Assembly: GCA_905182995.1 (NCBI GenBank)
Contig: CAJJDP010000128.1
Location: forward strand, 288,443-352,442
DNA: 64,000 bases
Reading direction: 5' to 3'
Source: Paramecium octaurelia
Taxonomy: Eukaryota > Ciliophora > Oligohymenophorea > Peniculida > Parameciidae
Position numbers and translations under genes: made by a program. Below are positions 12,501 to 23,815 of the stretch, piece by piece (the stretch's first letter is position 1; each line of letters opens with the position of its first letter). The notes beneath the pieces were generated by a model. That model ran no database searches and was not told the origin of the DNA. It was given only the letters and a program-made list of their open reading frames with translations.

Positions 12501-13030
12501 ACCAAATTTTTATTAGCATGTCGTTTCGAATCCACATATCTTAAATCATCAAGCATAGTATTTTGATAAATGCTAAATTGTGAAAGTTTTTTCACATACG
12601 ATCTTTAAAGCAAAAGATCAATAAAGTGATGATATCGACTTTTGGCAATCACTAATTTAAGGAAGTTATTTACTCCCTCTTTAGGAAGATTGTTATAACT
12701 GCTTTAAGCATGTTCTCTAATTTATTCCTTATTCGAAGTGCTTCCCAGTATTTTTTCTTCCATTAAGGAGGTCTTAGGGGTTAATTAAATGAATCCTGAA
12801 TGAGGAGACGAAGATGGATTAATTTATTCCGTTGCTTTGGGTAAACTCATATTTGAAGGTGGTTTGATTGAATAATCAGCCACATCTTATAGGGGGTCAA
12901 TCTTGGTTGCAAGTTTGGCAGGACCTCTGAACTAATGTTTCATTTGCTCTTCACTATAACTGGGAGGAATCATGGCAAATTGGGAAATGCAGTTATCGCC
13001 ATTATCCTGCAGCAGATCTGATAAACTCAT
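9503..13030 (-). CDS. Cyclic-nucleotide-domain K+ channel with C-terminal zinc knuckle
   Basis: A 1142-residue voltage/cyclic-nucleotide-type K+ channel (EAG/HCN-like fold), probably in the ciliary or cell membrane. After a disordered N-terminus come S1-S6 (about residues 190-440) with the selectivity filter TVGYGDLTP near 408. A C-linker follows, then a cNMP-binding domain around 520-610 (GTPDDCSLYLITKGKIS, GEYSFFTG, RTASAKS). A CX2CX4HX4C zinc knuckle lies near 660, then a long Ser/Asn-rich basic tail. S4 is unusually poor in regularly spaced Arg. Introns 9711-9733, 11035-11059, 11985-12009 and 12153-12178 restore the S3-S4-S5 region and give 1143 codons. The upstream frame is open but has no ATG before a TGA. 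Confidence 0.9.
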
Positions 13031-13110
13031 TAATTTATTAATGACATATATTCCCTGCAAGTTACTGCTAAGTAAATTTCCCCAATTAGAGATATCCTGT
13101 CCTCTGCTCA

Positions 13111-13449
13111 ATGAAAAACCAACACAGCAAAGTGTTCATTAATTTTGAAGGAACCAAAGAGGTGATTACAAATTACTCTACTCTTTCCACTCTTGAAGAG
13201 TAATTTCAAATACTTTATGATGTTCATAATCAAAATTTAAAGGAATTTCAAGGAATTGTATAACAAATCTTTCAAATATTAAACGCATCTGAGGGTTTAA
13301 TTCATTAATAAAAAACATTAATCAACTTCTATGTTATTTAAAAAGATAATATTCTCTAAGTGTGTAAAATCATATTTTAAAATAAAAAATAATATATTTT
13401 CATTATTGTACAAAGTTTGCCAATAGTAAGTTAATAGAAGTACAACTGA
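13111..13449 (+). CDS. Short orphan protein
   Basis: A 112-codon frame starting 80 bp from the divergent K+ channel start. The first 70 residues look coding (KVFINFEGTKEVITNYST, a mildly ubiquitin-like strand pattern, then a helical Gln/Leu stretch). The last 35 are hydrophobic and less convincing. An intron near the 3' end could shift the reading frame towards STTDILLNNPSGTGN and beyond, where no TGA occurs until the next gene. Function unknown; the 3' end is uncertain. Confidence 0.4.
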
Positions 13450-13622
13450 TATTCTCTTAAATAACCCTTCTGGTACTGGGAATAGAAATATTTGTAAATA
13501 GAGGAGCATCCATATTCAATAAAAGAATCAATTAAGAATTTCTAAATATAATAATGTAATTCGATTAATATTCTTATTTAAATTCTAGAATTTTTAGTCA
13601 AATACACGTAATAATTAAAATT

Positions 13623-15022
13623 ATGAAATAGCTTCTCTTGCTCTCCTTACTTGCTTTCGCTGCCATTGCTGATTATGAATATGATGGTGATGTTATGGTA
13701 CTCACAGAAGAAACATTTGATCAAGCCTTCAATGAATTCGATTATTTGATGTTTGAATTCTATGCTCCTTGGTGTGGACATTGCAAAGAACTTGCACCTA
13801 AATATGCTGAAGCTGCCACTGCTCTCAGACCTGAAGGAATAGTTTTGGCCAAGATAGACGCAACAGTCTAAAAGAAATTGGCTGAAAAGTATGGAGTCAA
13901 AGGATATCCAACTATCAAATTCAGTGCCAAATAAGCAGTAAAGGATTTTGAAGGTGGTAGAACTGCTGACGGTATTAAGAATTGGATTTACAGCAATCTT
14001 AATCCAGAGAGTGAATTACTTGAGACTCTTGAATAAGTCAAAGAGGCTATTGCTCAAAACAATGTTCAATTCGTCTATTTTGCAGAGGAATAAAGTGAAA
14101 AGGATAGAGAGTTGAGAAAATACAAAGAATTCTCATTCACCATGAAATAGCATTTTGCCCATACAACAAGCAAAACAATCAGAGAAGCACTCAACGTACC
14201 CAAAGGAACTTACTTTGTTGGATTTAGAAATGAAAAGCCTTATTACTATTAAGGAAAGCTTTCATTCCCAATCATGAAAACCTTCGTAGAAAACGTTGCT
14301 AATGAGAGAGTTCAAGCATACTCAGAGAAGAAGGAATTATTAGACGAAAGAATAACAAAGAGCAAACCTTTTGTTGTTGTCTTCACTGACGAATCTGAAG
14401 TCTAAGCTGCTGCCTAAGCATGGTCCTTCCAAGACGAATTACTTTTCATCAAGAATGTTGATGAAGAATTCACCAGAAAGATCCAAGTCAGACCTCAAGA
14501 TCAAAAGGGAGTTTTCATCATTAAGGGAGATCAAAGATACAAGAGAGTTGAAGGTTAAAGTGTTGGTGACTTCTTGGAAGCCTTCCAATCAGGAAAAGCT
14601 CACAAGTACCTCAAATCTTAAGCTGCTCCACAATAATAAGGATTGGTCAGAACACTCATCGGAGATACTTATGATGATACAAAGGCTGTTAATGATTCAG
14701 TAATCTTATACTTTGATTCTCAAAACGAAGAACAGTAATTTATTAATTTTAATAATTTAGTAACGCAGTACAAGAACAATTCTTGAAGGTGGCTGAGAGA
14801 CTCCAATAAAATAAATAATTGACCTTCAATAAAATCGATTTGTCTTAAAATGAAGTTAGCGATTTAACAGAATCCGTTGAAATCGTTAAAATTAGATTAT
14901 ACAAAAATAACTAGCCCATTAAATTCGTAATCAGAGCAAACAAAATTCAAGAGGAAAGATTTATCAAATGGATTTTAGATAACGCAGCTAGTACGGTTGT
15001 TGATCCAAAAGCTGAATTATGA
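13623..15022 (+). CDS. Protein disulfide isomerase-like ER protein
   Basis: A 457-residue ER oxidoreductase. Signal peptide MKQLLLLSLLAFAAIA, then an N-terminal thioredoxin domain with FYAPWCGHCKELAP (active Cys near 51 and 54) and the cis-Pro loop GYPTIKF. Two redox-inactive thioredoxin-like domains follow, then a fourth (about 340-450) where DSVILYFDSQNEEH replaces the usual CGHC region. The C-terminus is KAEL, a plausible variant of the KDEL retention signal. One 26-nt intron at 14735-14760. The protein therefore has one CXXC site rather than the two of classical PDI; it resembles a PDI in which a' has lost catalysis. Confidence 0.88.
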
Positions 15023-15125
15023 TTTTGTGTAAAATAACATAATATAATTATTCTATATAGAAAATTCTAGATTTTTTTACGTAATTTATATCCAAATTTG
15101 ATTCGTCATTGATGAATAAATTAAT

Positions 15126-15819
15126 ATGGCAGATCAACTTGTTTTAGGATATTGGGGAATCAGAGGATTGGCTCAACCATGTAAGAATTCTTATCATCCT
15201 TCTAGTGAGATATTTGTTGGAATACTTGGGATTACCATATGAAGATAAAAGATACCTCAAACCTGAAGAATGGTTCGGTGGACTTTGTTAAGCTCCATTC
15301 AACGCCCACGTTCTTGTCAACCTCCCATACATCAAGGATGGCGAGAAGTACGTCTATGAGAGTGCTGCCCTTTATGTCTACTTGGCTCACAAGGCAAATA
15401 GAGCTGATCTCTTGGGATCCACACCAGACGAATAAGTCGCTGTGGCCTAAGTGAGAGGTGTCATCTAAGATGCCTTGAAAGGTTTCTTCCACCTCATCAC
15501 CCTACCTGAGGATCAATATGCAGCCAAGAAAGAGGAAGTCTTCACTAATGAAGTTGCTTGGTTGATTGACAGATTAGACAAATTCATCGGTGGAAAGACA
15601 TGGGCAGCTGGAGCCAATCTTACATACATTGACTTCGCTCTCTTCGAATTAGAAGAAACATTGAAAGCCTTCCATGCCGAATCATGGGCCAAGTTTGCTA
15701 ATCTCTAAAAGCATCACTAGGAATTTTCAAACATTCCTTAAATCAAGGAATACTTGGCTTCAGGAAGATTCCTCGCTGGTCCCTTCTACCCACCAGGAAG
15801 ATTTAGATGGGGATTCTGA
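15126..15819 (+). CDS. Glutathione S-transferase, mu-like
   Basis: A 222-residue cytosolic GST that conjugates glutathione to electrophiles. The N-terminal thioredoxin-like domain starts LVLGYWGIRGLAQP with the catalytic Tyr of mu/alpha-type GSTs, then LRYLLEYLGLPYED and ESAALYVYLAH (the SNAIL-like glutathione-binding turn). The C-terminal helical domain contains TYIDFALFELEE (the N-capping box) and ends RFRWGF. One 25-nt intron at 15181-15205 lies exactly inside the QPLRY block. The start lies 103 bp after the PDI stop on the same strand. Confidence 0.9.
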
Positions 15820-16580
15820 TTGTTACATTATGCATTTCATATAAATTATTAAATAGAACCAACAATATATAAAATAAAAAAATCATCCTTATGTCTAATT
15901 AAACTTATTTTTTTAATATATTTATATTAATTATTAAATATTGCAAACACTTGTTCAAGACAAATTTTATTAAATTAATCTATAAAAATCGCTAAATTGA
16001 TTCTATCATTTCCTTTATTTAGTTCTAGGCTTGTTAAATTTTGCGATCAAATTTTACTCTAGTCTAAAAATAATAATTTTCACTCCATCTAAAAGTAATT
16101 TATGAACTAACTTAATTGTTTGTAATCTTTAGGCTGGCTATTATTTATCATCTATCCAAATATTATTATTTTTCAATTGTAATATCTTCTTATATTCATT
16201 TTTTTATAATTTATTTTTTATTTTATTCTGTTTTATTGTTATATTATACATATTTAAAAACTTATAATTAATATAATATTACAACAAAAATAAAGAATTA
16301 CAAATTTTCCATTATATTGCTAAATAATCATATTTATTGAACATGAGGAAAAAGCAGCAAAGCCTTTTTAACTATACACATATTTTATGTATTAAATAAT
16401 GTATAAAAGAAGCACTAGTCATTTGGATTTAGAAATTCCCAATTTATACATATAGGAACTATTTTCAATTAAATACATAATTAATATGTTTGTATTTATT
16501 ATTATGCAAAGGTTGTAGTGGCATTCAATAAAAATTCAGTCGAATAAATAATAATTTTATGTAAATTTAGAATCATCTCA
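15820..16580. other. AT-rich intergenic DNA between convergent genes
   Basis: Between the GST and frataxin 3' ends. No reading frame with protein-like composition and no RNA gene recognised. Confidence 0.5.
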
Positions 16581-16996
16581 TCAAAATTCCAAGTATCCTT
16601 TTAAGTATTTCCCTGTTTCTCTAGTCAAATTTTCAATCATATTGTGCTGATCTTTAACATTTTTCCATTAATCTGCCTGCTCATCATAATAATATTAGAA
16701 TAAATTAAATGGTGTTTAGAGATATAATCTCCTTTCTTTCACATTAGTTGTAAAATTATATTCCCCTAAATTTTTCACAGATACACATAGACTGAGAGGA
16801 TCTGATCTGATTTCAATTCTATTTTCATATTCTTTCAGTTTATTAAACGATTATTCAACTTTGTGTAATAGATAACCTATTTCTCCTAAGAATTGTTCCT
16901 AGGGTATGAATGCTCTAAAATAGAATATCAATTGTACATCTTGGGCTAAGTAGCGAATCGATAAAAACTAATCAAATTACTCCTCAAATAAAACAT
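16581..16996 (-). CDS. Frataxin-like mitochondrial protein
   Basis: Frataxin promotes iron-sulfur cluster assembly on the ISCU scaffold in mitochondria. The 130-residue product begins MFYLRSNLISFYRFA, a typical Arg/Ser-rich presequence. A compact domain follows: an acidic first helix, a central sheet strand containing LGEYNFTTNVKERRLYLQTP (compare frataxin LGTYVINKQ...QIWLSSP), an aromatic turn with W, and a C-terminal helix. One 23-nt intron at 16915-16937. Conserved acidic residues on helix 1 are fewer than usual. Assignment rests on domain order and the YVINKQ-like block, so it is good but not certain. Confidence 0.65.
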
Positions 16997-17001
16997 AATT
17001 A

Positions 17002-17957
17002 ATGATTTTAGAATAAATTAAAGACTATCCTATATTTCAATCATTTCTATATGTTTTGGGACTATTGGTATTCCTTAAATTATTGAATGCTCTAACTTTC
17101 GTATGGAAATTGATACGTCCAAGCACTAATCTGTCGAGGTATGGAATTGGGTCGTGGATTTTAATAACTGGGGCATCGGATGGAATAGGAAAGCAATTGG
17201 CAATTCAAATTTCATAGAAAGGGTTCAAGATAATTCTGGTAGCTCGCAACAGATAGAAGTTGGAGACAGTATCAAAATAACTAAATACTGAATCGCTAAT
17301 CATTGTGGCAGACTTTTCCTAATCAAAAGATAAAAATATATTTGATCAAATTATGAATTAGGTTGGAGAAAGGGATGTAAGTGTATTAGTTAACAATGTT
17401 GGAGTTGATGTACTAAATAAATTCCATTTGCATTCAGATGAAGAGATTTATAACACAATAACAGTCAATTGCTTCCCAATTACTCTTCTTTGCAAGAGAT
17501 TTATCCCTAGATTTTTGAAAAGATATCAACATAAATCAGCTATTGTTAATGTAACATCTTTAGCTGGAAAGATCCCAACCCCATATTTCAATGTATACAG
17601 TGCTACAAAAGCATTCGGAGAGTTCTTAACCACTACACTTGGTGCTGAATACCCAGAATTGGAAGTTTTTTCTTTAAGTCCAGGTGAAGTCTCGACCAAC
17701 TTGACCTAAAATAGACAACCAAGTTTCCTTACAATTTCAGCTTTCGATTGCGCTAATGGTTTGATAAAGAGGATGGGGTAAAACACAAGTGGCCATTGGA
17801 ATCATGAAATATAGGCAGCATTTCAAAAACTGGTTCCTTCTTGCTTCTATAATTTTGTCTTGGTCAAGGTTCAAATATTATTGATATACTGTAGATTCTG
17901 GCACCAAAATGGCTTAAGGAAAGATCATAACACTAGAATGATAAAAAAATTAATTGA
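17002..17957 (+). CDS. Short-chain dehydrogenase, HSD17B12/3-ketoacyl-CoA reductase-like
   Basis: A 309-residue membrane-anchored SDR. N-terminal hydrophobic helix (SFLYVLGLLVFLKLL), NAD(P) motif TGASDGIGK, VARNRQKL, VLVNNVGV, catalytic Ser in NVTSLAGK and the YSATK active-site Tyr/Lys, then SPGEVST. The C-terminal region ends in a basic KERSQHQNDKKIN like the KKXX-type tail of ER 3-ketoacyl-CoA reductases, which act in very-long-chain fatty acid elongation. One 26-nt intron at 17869-17894 near the 3' end; without it the frame would run into the next gene. Its start is 5 bp from the frataxin start on the other strand. Confidence 0.88.
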
Positions 17958-18004
17958 CCTATCAATTATAAATATTATTTCACATATTCATTCTTACTTA
18001 ATAC

Positions 18005-18536
18005 ATGGCTAGTGTAACTTAATCGACCGATAACTCATCTACATCACCTTATGGCTTTGTTCCTCAGACAAAGGAAAAGGAATCTATTACCTTCAATCTC
18101 AGTTGGAAGGCATTGTTAAGAAAAAAAAATTAGACTAAACGCCCCATTTTCAAAACTGCTCCAAGACTAACAGAATCAAAAAAGTCAAAGAATATCCCTA
18201 AAAATGTTTCCAAAGCCATCATTCAATAGATTCTGAATAAAAATGTCATGAATCAGATAACGGATCATGATGAGTTCCTCAAATTCATCAATAGACATAA
18301 AAAAATCTAAAATCTAGCTAATCTCATCAAAATAACAAGACCTCATAAGATAGCAAAACTAAATAAATTATAGCAATAATTTAGATAGATCTGGTATATT
18401 AATCCTTTAAATTTTTAGTTGGAATTTTCTAAAAAAGGAATACATACCTTACGTATTCAATTCCAAAATCAAAAACCCAGAAGGTCATTTGAAATATAGA
18501 ATTCAGTTTATGAAAGTATTTGCCGAATAATAATGA
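18005..18536 (+). CDS. Small basic orphan protein
   Basis: A 168-residue Lys-rich protein: a Ser/Thr-rich start (MASVTQSTDNSSTS), a basic middle with LSWKALLRKKN and TAPRLTESKKSKN, and a helical C-terminal half (ILNKNVMNQITDHDEFLKFINRH). One 25-nt intron at 18394-18418. The high basic content could indicate binding to nucleic acid or acidic partners, but no family is recognised. It starts 47 bp after the SDR stop on the same strand. Confidence 0.6.
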
Positions 18537-18601
18537 TTAATCTTATATATGAATATCATAAATCATTACTGAATTGAGTTACAACTTTTGTGAATCACTT
18601 A

Positions 18602-18913
18602 AATGGTTTTAAGGCATTCAAATAGTTTGTTTTAGTGCTTGTTAATGTATTAAAATATCAGGATACTATTTAATACATATTTTATAAACAAGAAATATTA
18701 AAATAGCATTTTTTTCATAAATAAAAAATAAATCAAAATTCAGAAGATAATGTTTTGCAAATTTATTATGAAGGTTGGGATTTAGACCATGAGATATCAA
18801 ATTAGACCTTGTATTGCTTATAGAATTATTGCAAATAACCACTTGAACTTGCATAATCTGAATGCCTTTTAGATTAACTAATTAACACGTTTCGCAGAAG
18901 AAGAGGAGGATGA
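18602..18913 (+). CDS. Small orphan protein, model tentative
   Basis: A 103-codon frame from ATG 18602 to TGA. The second half is clearly protein-like (NSEDNVLQIYYEGWDLDHE, then a Cys/Gln-rich helix and RRRRGG). The stretch GTGCTTG...ATCAG (18634-18660) could be a 27-nt intron that does not change frame. Downstream in another frame, 18750-18974 is also open and ends FAEEEEDDQNELNLIN, so the 3' end is unclear. No family recognised. Confidence 0.4.
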
Positions 18914-19194
18914 TTAAAACGAATTGAATTTGATTAATTGTTTGTCGGAGGTGAAATCTATAAAAGGATATTGAGTATATGATATAATGATAGTATTTAC
19001 ATTCGTTAATGGATGTAAATAAAATGTATAAGAAAAATTATTTCTTAATCGAAAAAAAATCAAAAATCAACATCTTCTCCCAACTGATTTTTTGCGATTC
19101 ATATCCTTTTTATCTTTTTAATCTTTATCATTCATTTTCTTTGATTCACCTTTGCCTTCATCTTTGGCATTTTTGGTTCCTTTTTTACTATTAA

Positions 19195-19964
19195 TCATTT
19201 ATATATAATTTACTTGTCTTTATCATCCTTCTTTTTGTCATCCTTCTTCATTTCTTATTTTTCATCCTTTTCTGGCTTCTATTATGCAGTTTCTTCATCA
19301 TCCTTCATTTTTCTGGGCCCTCTTTTATAAGGCGGCAATTCTTAATATTATAAATCTTATCTTGTGGCTGATCTCTTAAACTTCTCCTCTATCAATTGGT
19401 CAAATTGCTCTCTTTTTTCTGAATACTTTCTAATATATTATTTATCAGTGTTTACTTTGTCCAATCATCCATTTATTTATGATATAGTTCTAGTTTCTTC
19501 TCAAACTCATCATCATACTTCTTTCTGTCCTTATTTGAAAGTCTGTTATATTGATCCACTAATGCCTTCGTTACTTAACCAAAGGATGAATCAGGGTTTT
19601 CTTCAGAATATGCCCTTCTGTTCTCTGCTATGTACACTAAGCATCCTGACACTGGCTTCTTTGGCTTCTCAGGTATTTCCATTAAAGCTTTGTACTTTTT
19701 CAAATCTTATGCAGACCCTCCATAATATAAAAGTAAATCTTCTTTGTATTTAGCCTCCATTTTTTCGAAATCATCCTCGTATTTTTCCTTTTCCTCCTCA
19801 TCCATTTGCTTCCACATATCCCTGATCTTGTTTTGGATTTCTTTACCTTTCATCTTCCCATCTTTTTTCATTTAAGCAGCTTTTTCAGCATAATAAGCCT
19901 GATAGGAATTCATATATATCCTAGTAGGGGGCTTCTTTAGAGTTCCACTTCTGAGTTACATCAT
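19195..19964 (-). CDS. Two-HMG-box DNA-binding protein
   Basis: HMG-box proteins bend DNA and act in chromatin. The 247-residue product has box 1 at about residues 10-80 (PPTRIYMNSYQAYYAEKAA, IRDMWKQMDEEEKEKYED) and box 2 at about 110-185 (PKKPVSGCLVYIAENRRAYS, LVDQYNRLSNKDRKKYDDEFE). A basic/acidic tail of alternating Lys and Asp follows (KKDDKKKDDKDK). One 26-nt intron at 19430-19455 in box 2. Non-sequence-specific HMGB type is more likely than SOX/TCF type because of the two boxes and acidic tail; a mitochondrial TFAM-like role is less likely as no presequence is visible. Confidence 0.85.
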
Positions 19965-20646
19965 TTGAGAGGGATTTTCAAATTTAAATTTTATATATAT
20001 ATAAATTTTGTATAGGATTTACAAAAATTAATACATAAAATGAATGCATTTCTGATGATATTATATTTATTTCAATTTTTTCAAAAATATTTCAATTAAT
20101 TAGACATATTTTATAAAAGTAAAATATATTGAATGAATTAATATGATAATATATTTAAATAAGATCTTCAATGGTATTGATTATTGAATAAATCTGTTTA
20201 TCCAATATAATTTTGACTTTAATTTCTATTCGAGCCTATTCGAGTCTAATTTCAAATAGGTTTAATTATTTTTTATAAATATTGGAAATGGGAATTATTT
20301 TCAATACTTTTGTCAAAATAATTTTTGTTTTATTTTCTAAAAAAAAAATTTTATTTAAACTTTTCATCTTAATTTTGTTTCTGATACTTTAACTTCATAT
20401 CCATATATTAAAGGATAATATCTTCAGTCTATGCTCAATAACTTTATGCAAGAGTTCAAAAAAGGTTCAAATATATGATTTCCGAAATAAGAATAGAAAA
20501 TTCTTAAAAGAGCAAAGGCCGATTACTTTGAGTGAGATAGCCTATAAGGTCTTGATAAAGGTTTGAATAGAAAACCTAACTGTGATGCAGATGCTGGGTG
20601 ACTAAATTTGAAGATGAATATAAGTATATATATATAAGTAATCACA
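19965..20646. other. AT-rich intergenic DNA with a weak plus-strand reading frame
   Basis: Mostly low-complexity A/T. Around 20440-20560 on the plus strand there is a short protein-like stretch (KRFKYDFRNKNRKFLKEQRP) with no clear start; I could not build a gene from it. Confidence 0.3.
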
Positions 20647-20865
20647 TCATTTGGTTTGTTTCTAGTACTCCAAGTTTGGAAATATAAATTTTGTTGGACT
20701 GAAAATAGGTATTGATAAGTGGGGAGAAGTGGGTGAATTTAGATCATCAATTTCTTCATCCTTATTCAATATAATCAAAAGCGGACTTGTAGATATTTCC
20801 TTTTTTGATTTCTTCTCTTATGCTTTCTTCATGAATCTGTTCTTTTAAATATTCAAGGAGCTCAT
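20647..20865 (-). CDS. Possible small or frameshifted gene
   Basis: A 72-codon frame (MSSLNIQKNRF ... SPTSPHLSIPIFSPTKF) ends at TGA 20647-20649. In the next frame over the same bases an equally protein-like helix is read (NELLEYLKEQIHEESIREEI ... SAFDYIEQ) that stops within the first frame. The most natural protein would begin in the second frame upstream (to about 21030) and finish in the first, which needs a frameshift near 20750. It may be a broken gene, a sequence error, or an unrecognised intron. Confidence 0.35.
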
Positions 20866-21460
20866 TCTGATATTCCAATTATTAAAAAAATGAATACAAA
20901 TTTAGATTGTTAAACAGTATTTCTATAGATTACTTTGAAATTGAAAAGAATTAGATTGAACAACAAAGAATCAATACCTTTAACTTTCTCAGATTGTGAA
21001 ATGAATAGATAAAAAAGATCATTCTATCAAAAAAGGAAAAAAAGATTTGATCTTCTTTTGTATTGCAAAATTTTTTATATATTCAGATTAGTATTTTTAA
21101 TTAATTTATTCTCATATAAAATAAAATTAAATACTACTTAATTCTAGAGCTAACAAATATATTAAGATAAGTAGTTATTAAGAAAATTCTTGAAATCAAC
21201 TAAATCCAAAATATTATTTTCAAGTGTTCCGAAATGAATACTATCAAAATATGAATAAGCTTCTTATAATGTATGGACACTTCAAAGTGAACATATAATT
21301 TCTTAGCATTCTATTGTTGATAACATGATTCTAATAGGGCAGAAAACTATATTAAAGTATGTTTGAAAAGATAAAGAAATATCAAGAGTGAAAATGCAAA
21401 GCATCTTTAGAATGGGTTCGAACAAAATTGAATAAAACTGAAAATATAATTAATTAATAA
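20866..21460. other. Region upstream of cyclophilin H
   Basis: May hold 5' exon(s) of the minus-strand gene above up to about 21030. The rest is AT-rich without recognisable content. Confidence 0.3.
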
Positions 21461-22014
21461 ATGATTAGAAATCCTTAAAATCCAATAGTATTTTTTGATG
21501 TGGCTATTGCGGGTTAAAAAGTAGGCAGGATTAGAATGGAATTGTATGCTGATGTAGTTCCAAAAACAGCTGAAAATTTCAGACAACTATGCACAGGAGA
21601 ATATAAGAGATTTGATAAGCCTGCTGGTTTCAAGGGTTGTTAATTCCATAGAGTAATAAAGGATTTCATGATTTAAGGAGGTGATTTTGTGATGGTATAC
21701 ATTATTTATTAGAATAGGGGGATGGCACTGGATGTGTTTCAATTTATGGGGATAAATTTGAAGATGAGAATTTTTAATTGAGACATGACGAACCTGGGTT
21801 ATTATCAATGGCAAATTCTGGTCCAAATAGTAATGGTTGTTAGTTTTTTATTACTTGTACAAAATGCGATTGGTTAGATGGCAAACATGTCGTGTTTGGT
21901 AAAGTAATTGATGCAGGATCAATGTAAGTGATAAGAAGAATTGAAACTACACCAGTTGGTCCTCAAAATAAACCAAAATAAATAATCATTATTGAAGAAT
22001 GTGGAGAGTTGTGA
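21461..22014 (+). CDS. PPIH: Cyclophilin H (spliceosomal peptidyl-prolyl isomerase)
   Basis: Cyclophilin H binds the U4/U6.U5 tri-snRNP and isomerises Xaa-Pro bonds. The 176-residue product matches the family along its whole length: [25 protein letters not shown], the catalytic [51 protein letters not shown] and [11 protein letters not shown]. The CDW and TPxGPxNKPK segments separate PPIH from the cytosolic isoform. One 23-nt intron at 21695-21717 restores GGDFVMGDGTG. The catalytic Arg is present, so it should be active. Confidence 0.93.
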
Positions 22015-22117
22015 ATAATTAAAGTTTGTATTCTCAAAAGAAATAATTAATCATGTTATCAAATTTCTATTCAAATGGAAAATTTATTTTAATGTTATTT
22101 AATGCATATTGAAAATT

Positions 22118-23651
22118 TCAAAATTTGCCTTAGTTTGATATCAAACTAAGAAGTTCATCACCACAGTGTTCATCATATTTTTTCTCTATTTTAATGGCTG
22201 CTAAGGCTGATGTAAGTTAAATAATTTATTATTCATTGAGTTTCAGTTATTTAATTTACTGATCTCCCATTTACATCAACATCTATTCAGATATTTTTAA
22301 TCCTTATAAGATTTTATAAATGCATTCTCCCTAGAAATGAATATAATTAAATTTACCTCGTTTAATTTAAGAATTTCTTCATAAAGTTTTTTTGAGTAAG
22401 AAAGATAGGAATTACTTTACACATTTTGTTAGGCCTTAATAGTGTAATTGTTGCCCATAATATGTAATTATTTTTAATCTGGAGTAGTGGGGGCAGTTCG
22501 ATGTTTTTTCTAAGGTTAAAACTGTTATTGTATATTATGCTTTTTTTTTTGCATTTTTGAACCATCCGAAAAATCAGAGCCTCTTCTTGAATGAGAATCG
22601 GAAGTCTTAGTATTTGTGATGGATTATTAGCAAAATGGTTACCCAATTTCCATTTTCTCTTTGCTCATATAATCTTGGGGAATATAATTAGGGATTATTG
22701 GACCAAGATAATTTGATGTCGGTTTATATGGTTATCTTTTGGCCTCAACATGTAGATTAGGTTCTTCTATAATCCATTAATTGTCTGCTAATTATTTACG
22801 AATCCTAATAAAATTTAACTGAAAGTTGTACCTTTTTTCTTAATCTGAGTGATAGAATGCGCATTCGGCCAATTTCTTATTGCAATTGGTTTAAGTGCAG
22901 GGCTTGGTCTTATAGATTAGTGGATGGTATTCGAATTCTTTCCAACCATGACAATATTGACATTCTTCTTAATCTGGACATCCTCCTTTGTCGTAATTCA
23001 ATATCTAATTGGTTTTGTTCCAATGTGGACACTCCTTTGGTTGCAACTTCTTTGGATCTCTTCTAAAGTCTTAGGCATTATGAGCATAGACGCATGATGC
23101 TCTATCATGACTAAGTTTAATGATTAGTTGATAATCTTACTTGGTTGTAAGGGGACACCAAACAGTTTTGTATTAATACATCCAGAAGTTTTTGTCTTGG
23201 ACCATTCCATCTAATTTAACAGGAATGATTAATTCTTGATCATTATGAGCAAATGAACAATAGACTCCATAATCACAATCCTTAATGTGAGTACAATATT
23301 TAGTCTTGTATCTATTGGGATGGTACACTTGCTCCACTTTATTGTGAGCAAATTGGCACTCATCACCTTATGGACAATTATCAGCTTGCGGGCATAATTG
23401 GCATCTGAAATAAATATTCCAGATTTTATTTACTTGTAAGAATGAGATTTAAGATCTCTTCTACGATCAGTTTCGTCATGAAAAAATGGACAAAACTTTT
23501 TTTAGTTAATTTGATGTTGAATCTAACATTTTTAAGTTTTAAATTGATGAGGATCAATATGTTGTTGAATCCTAACTGGTGAATTAGGATTGTAAGCATC
23601 TAAATTAGTAAGTGACGATTCGTGTGAACGAACTCTTCTACTTCCTAGCAT
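22118..23651 (-). CDS. Unkempt-type multi-CCCH zinc finger protein
   Basis: Unkempt proteins bind mRNA through tandem CCCH fingers and regulate translation. The 473-residue product carries several fingers in the Unkempt order: FCPFFHDETDRRRD, CPQADNCPQGDECQFAHNKVEQVYHP, RYKTKYCTHIKDCDYGVYCSFAHND, then CVYAHNAQDFRRDP, ECPHWNKT, CPDQEECQYCHGWKEFEYHP and CTQTNCNKK...CAFYHS. After a Ser-rich linker the C-terminus is coiled coil and ends EHCGDELLSLISNQGKF. No RING finger is seen where animal Unkempt has one. Four introns (22331-22356, 22805-22831, 23111-23140, 23405-23433) give 474 codons. Confidence 0.88.
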
Positions 23652-23815
23652 TCGTTAATAAACTATTTTTTATATTAACTATTTAATCAACTCATCATCA
23701 TCATAAAATTTATAAAAAATGCTAGTTATAGCAAAATTTGAATTCTCAGAAAATACAATTATGTAACCATGTAATTTAAAGATGATAATGAACAAATATT
23801 AAATATTTTAAATTT

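Noticed and set aside
18750-18974. A 74-codon frame ending EEEEDDQNELNLIN as the main gene at this place
   Set aside because: It overlaps 18602-18913, whose product reads more like a protein over a longer stretch and has an ATG. It may be a 3' exon, so it is mentioned there.
21587-21826. 79-codon minus-strand frame opposite cyclophilin H
   Set aside because: The plus strand is a full-length cyclophilin H match.
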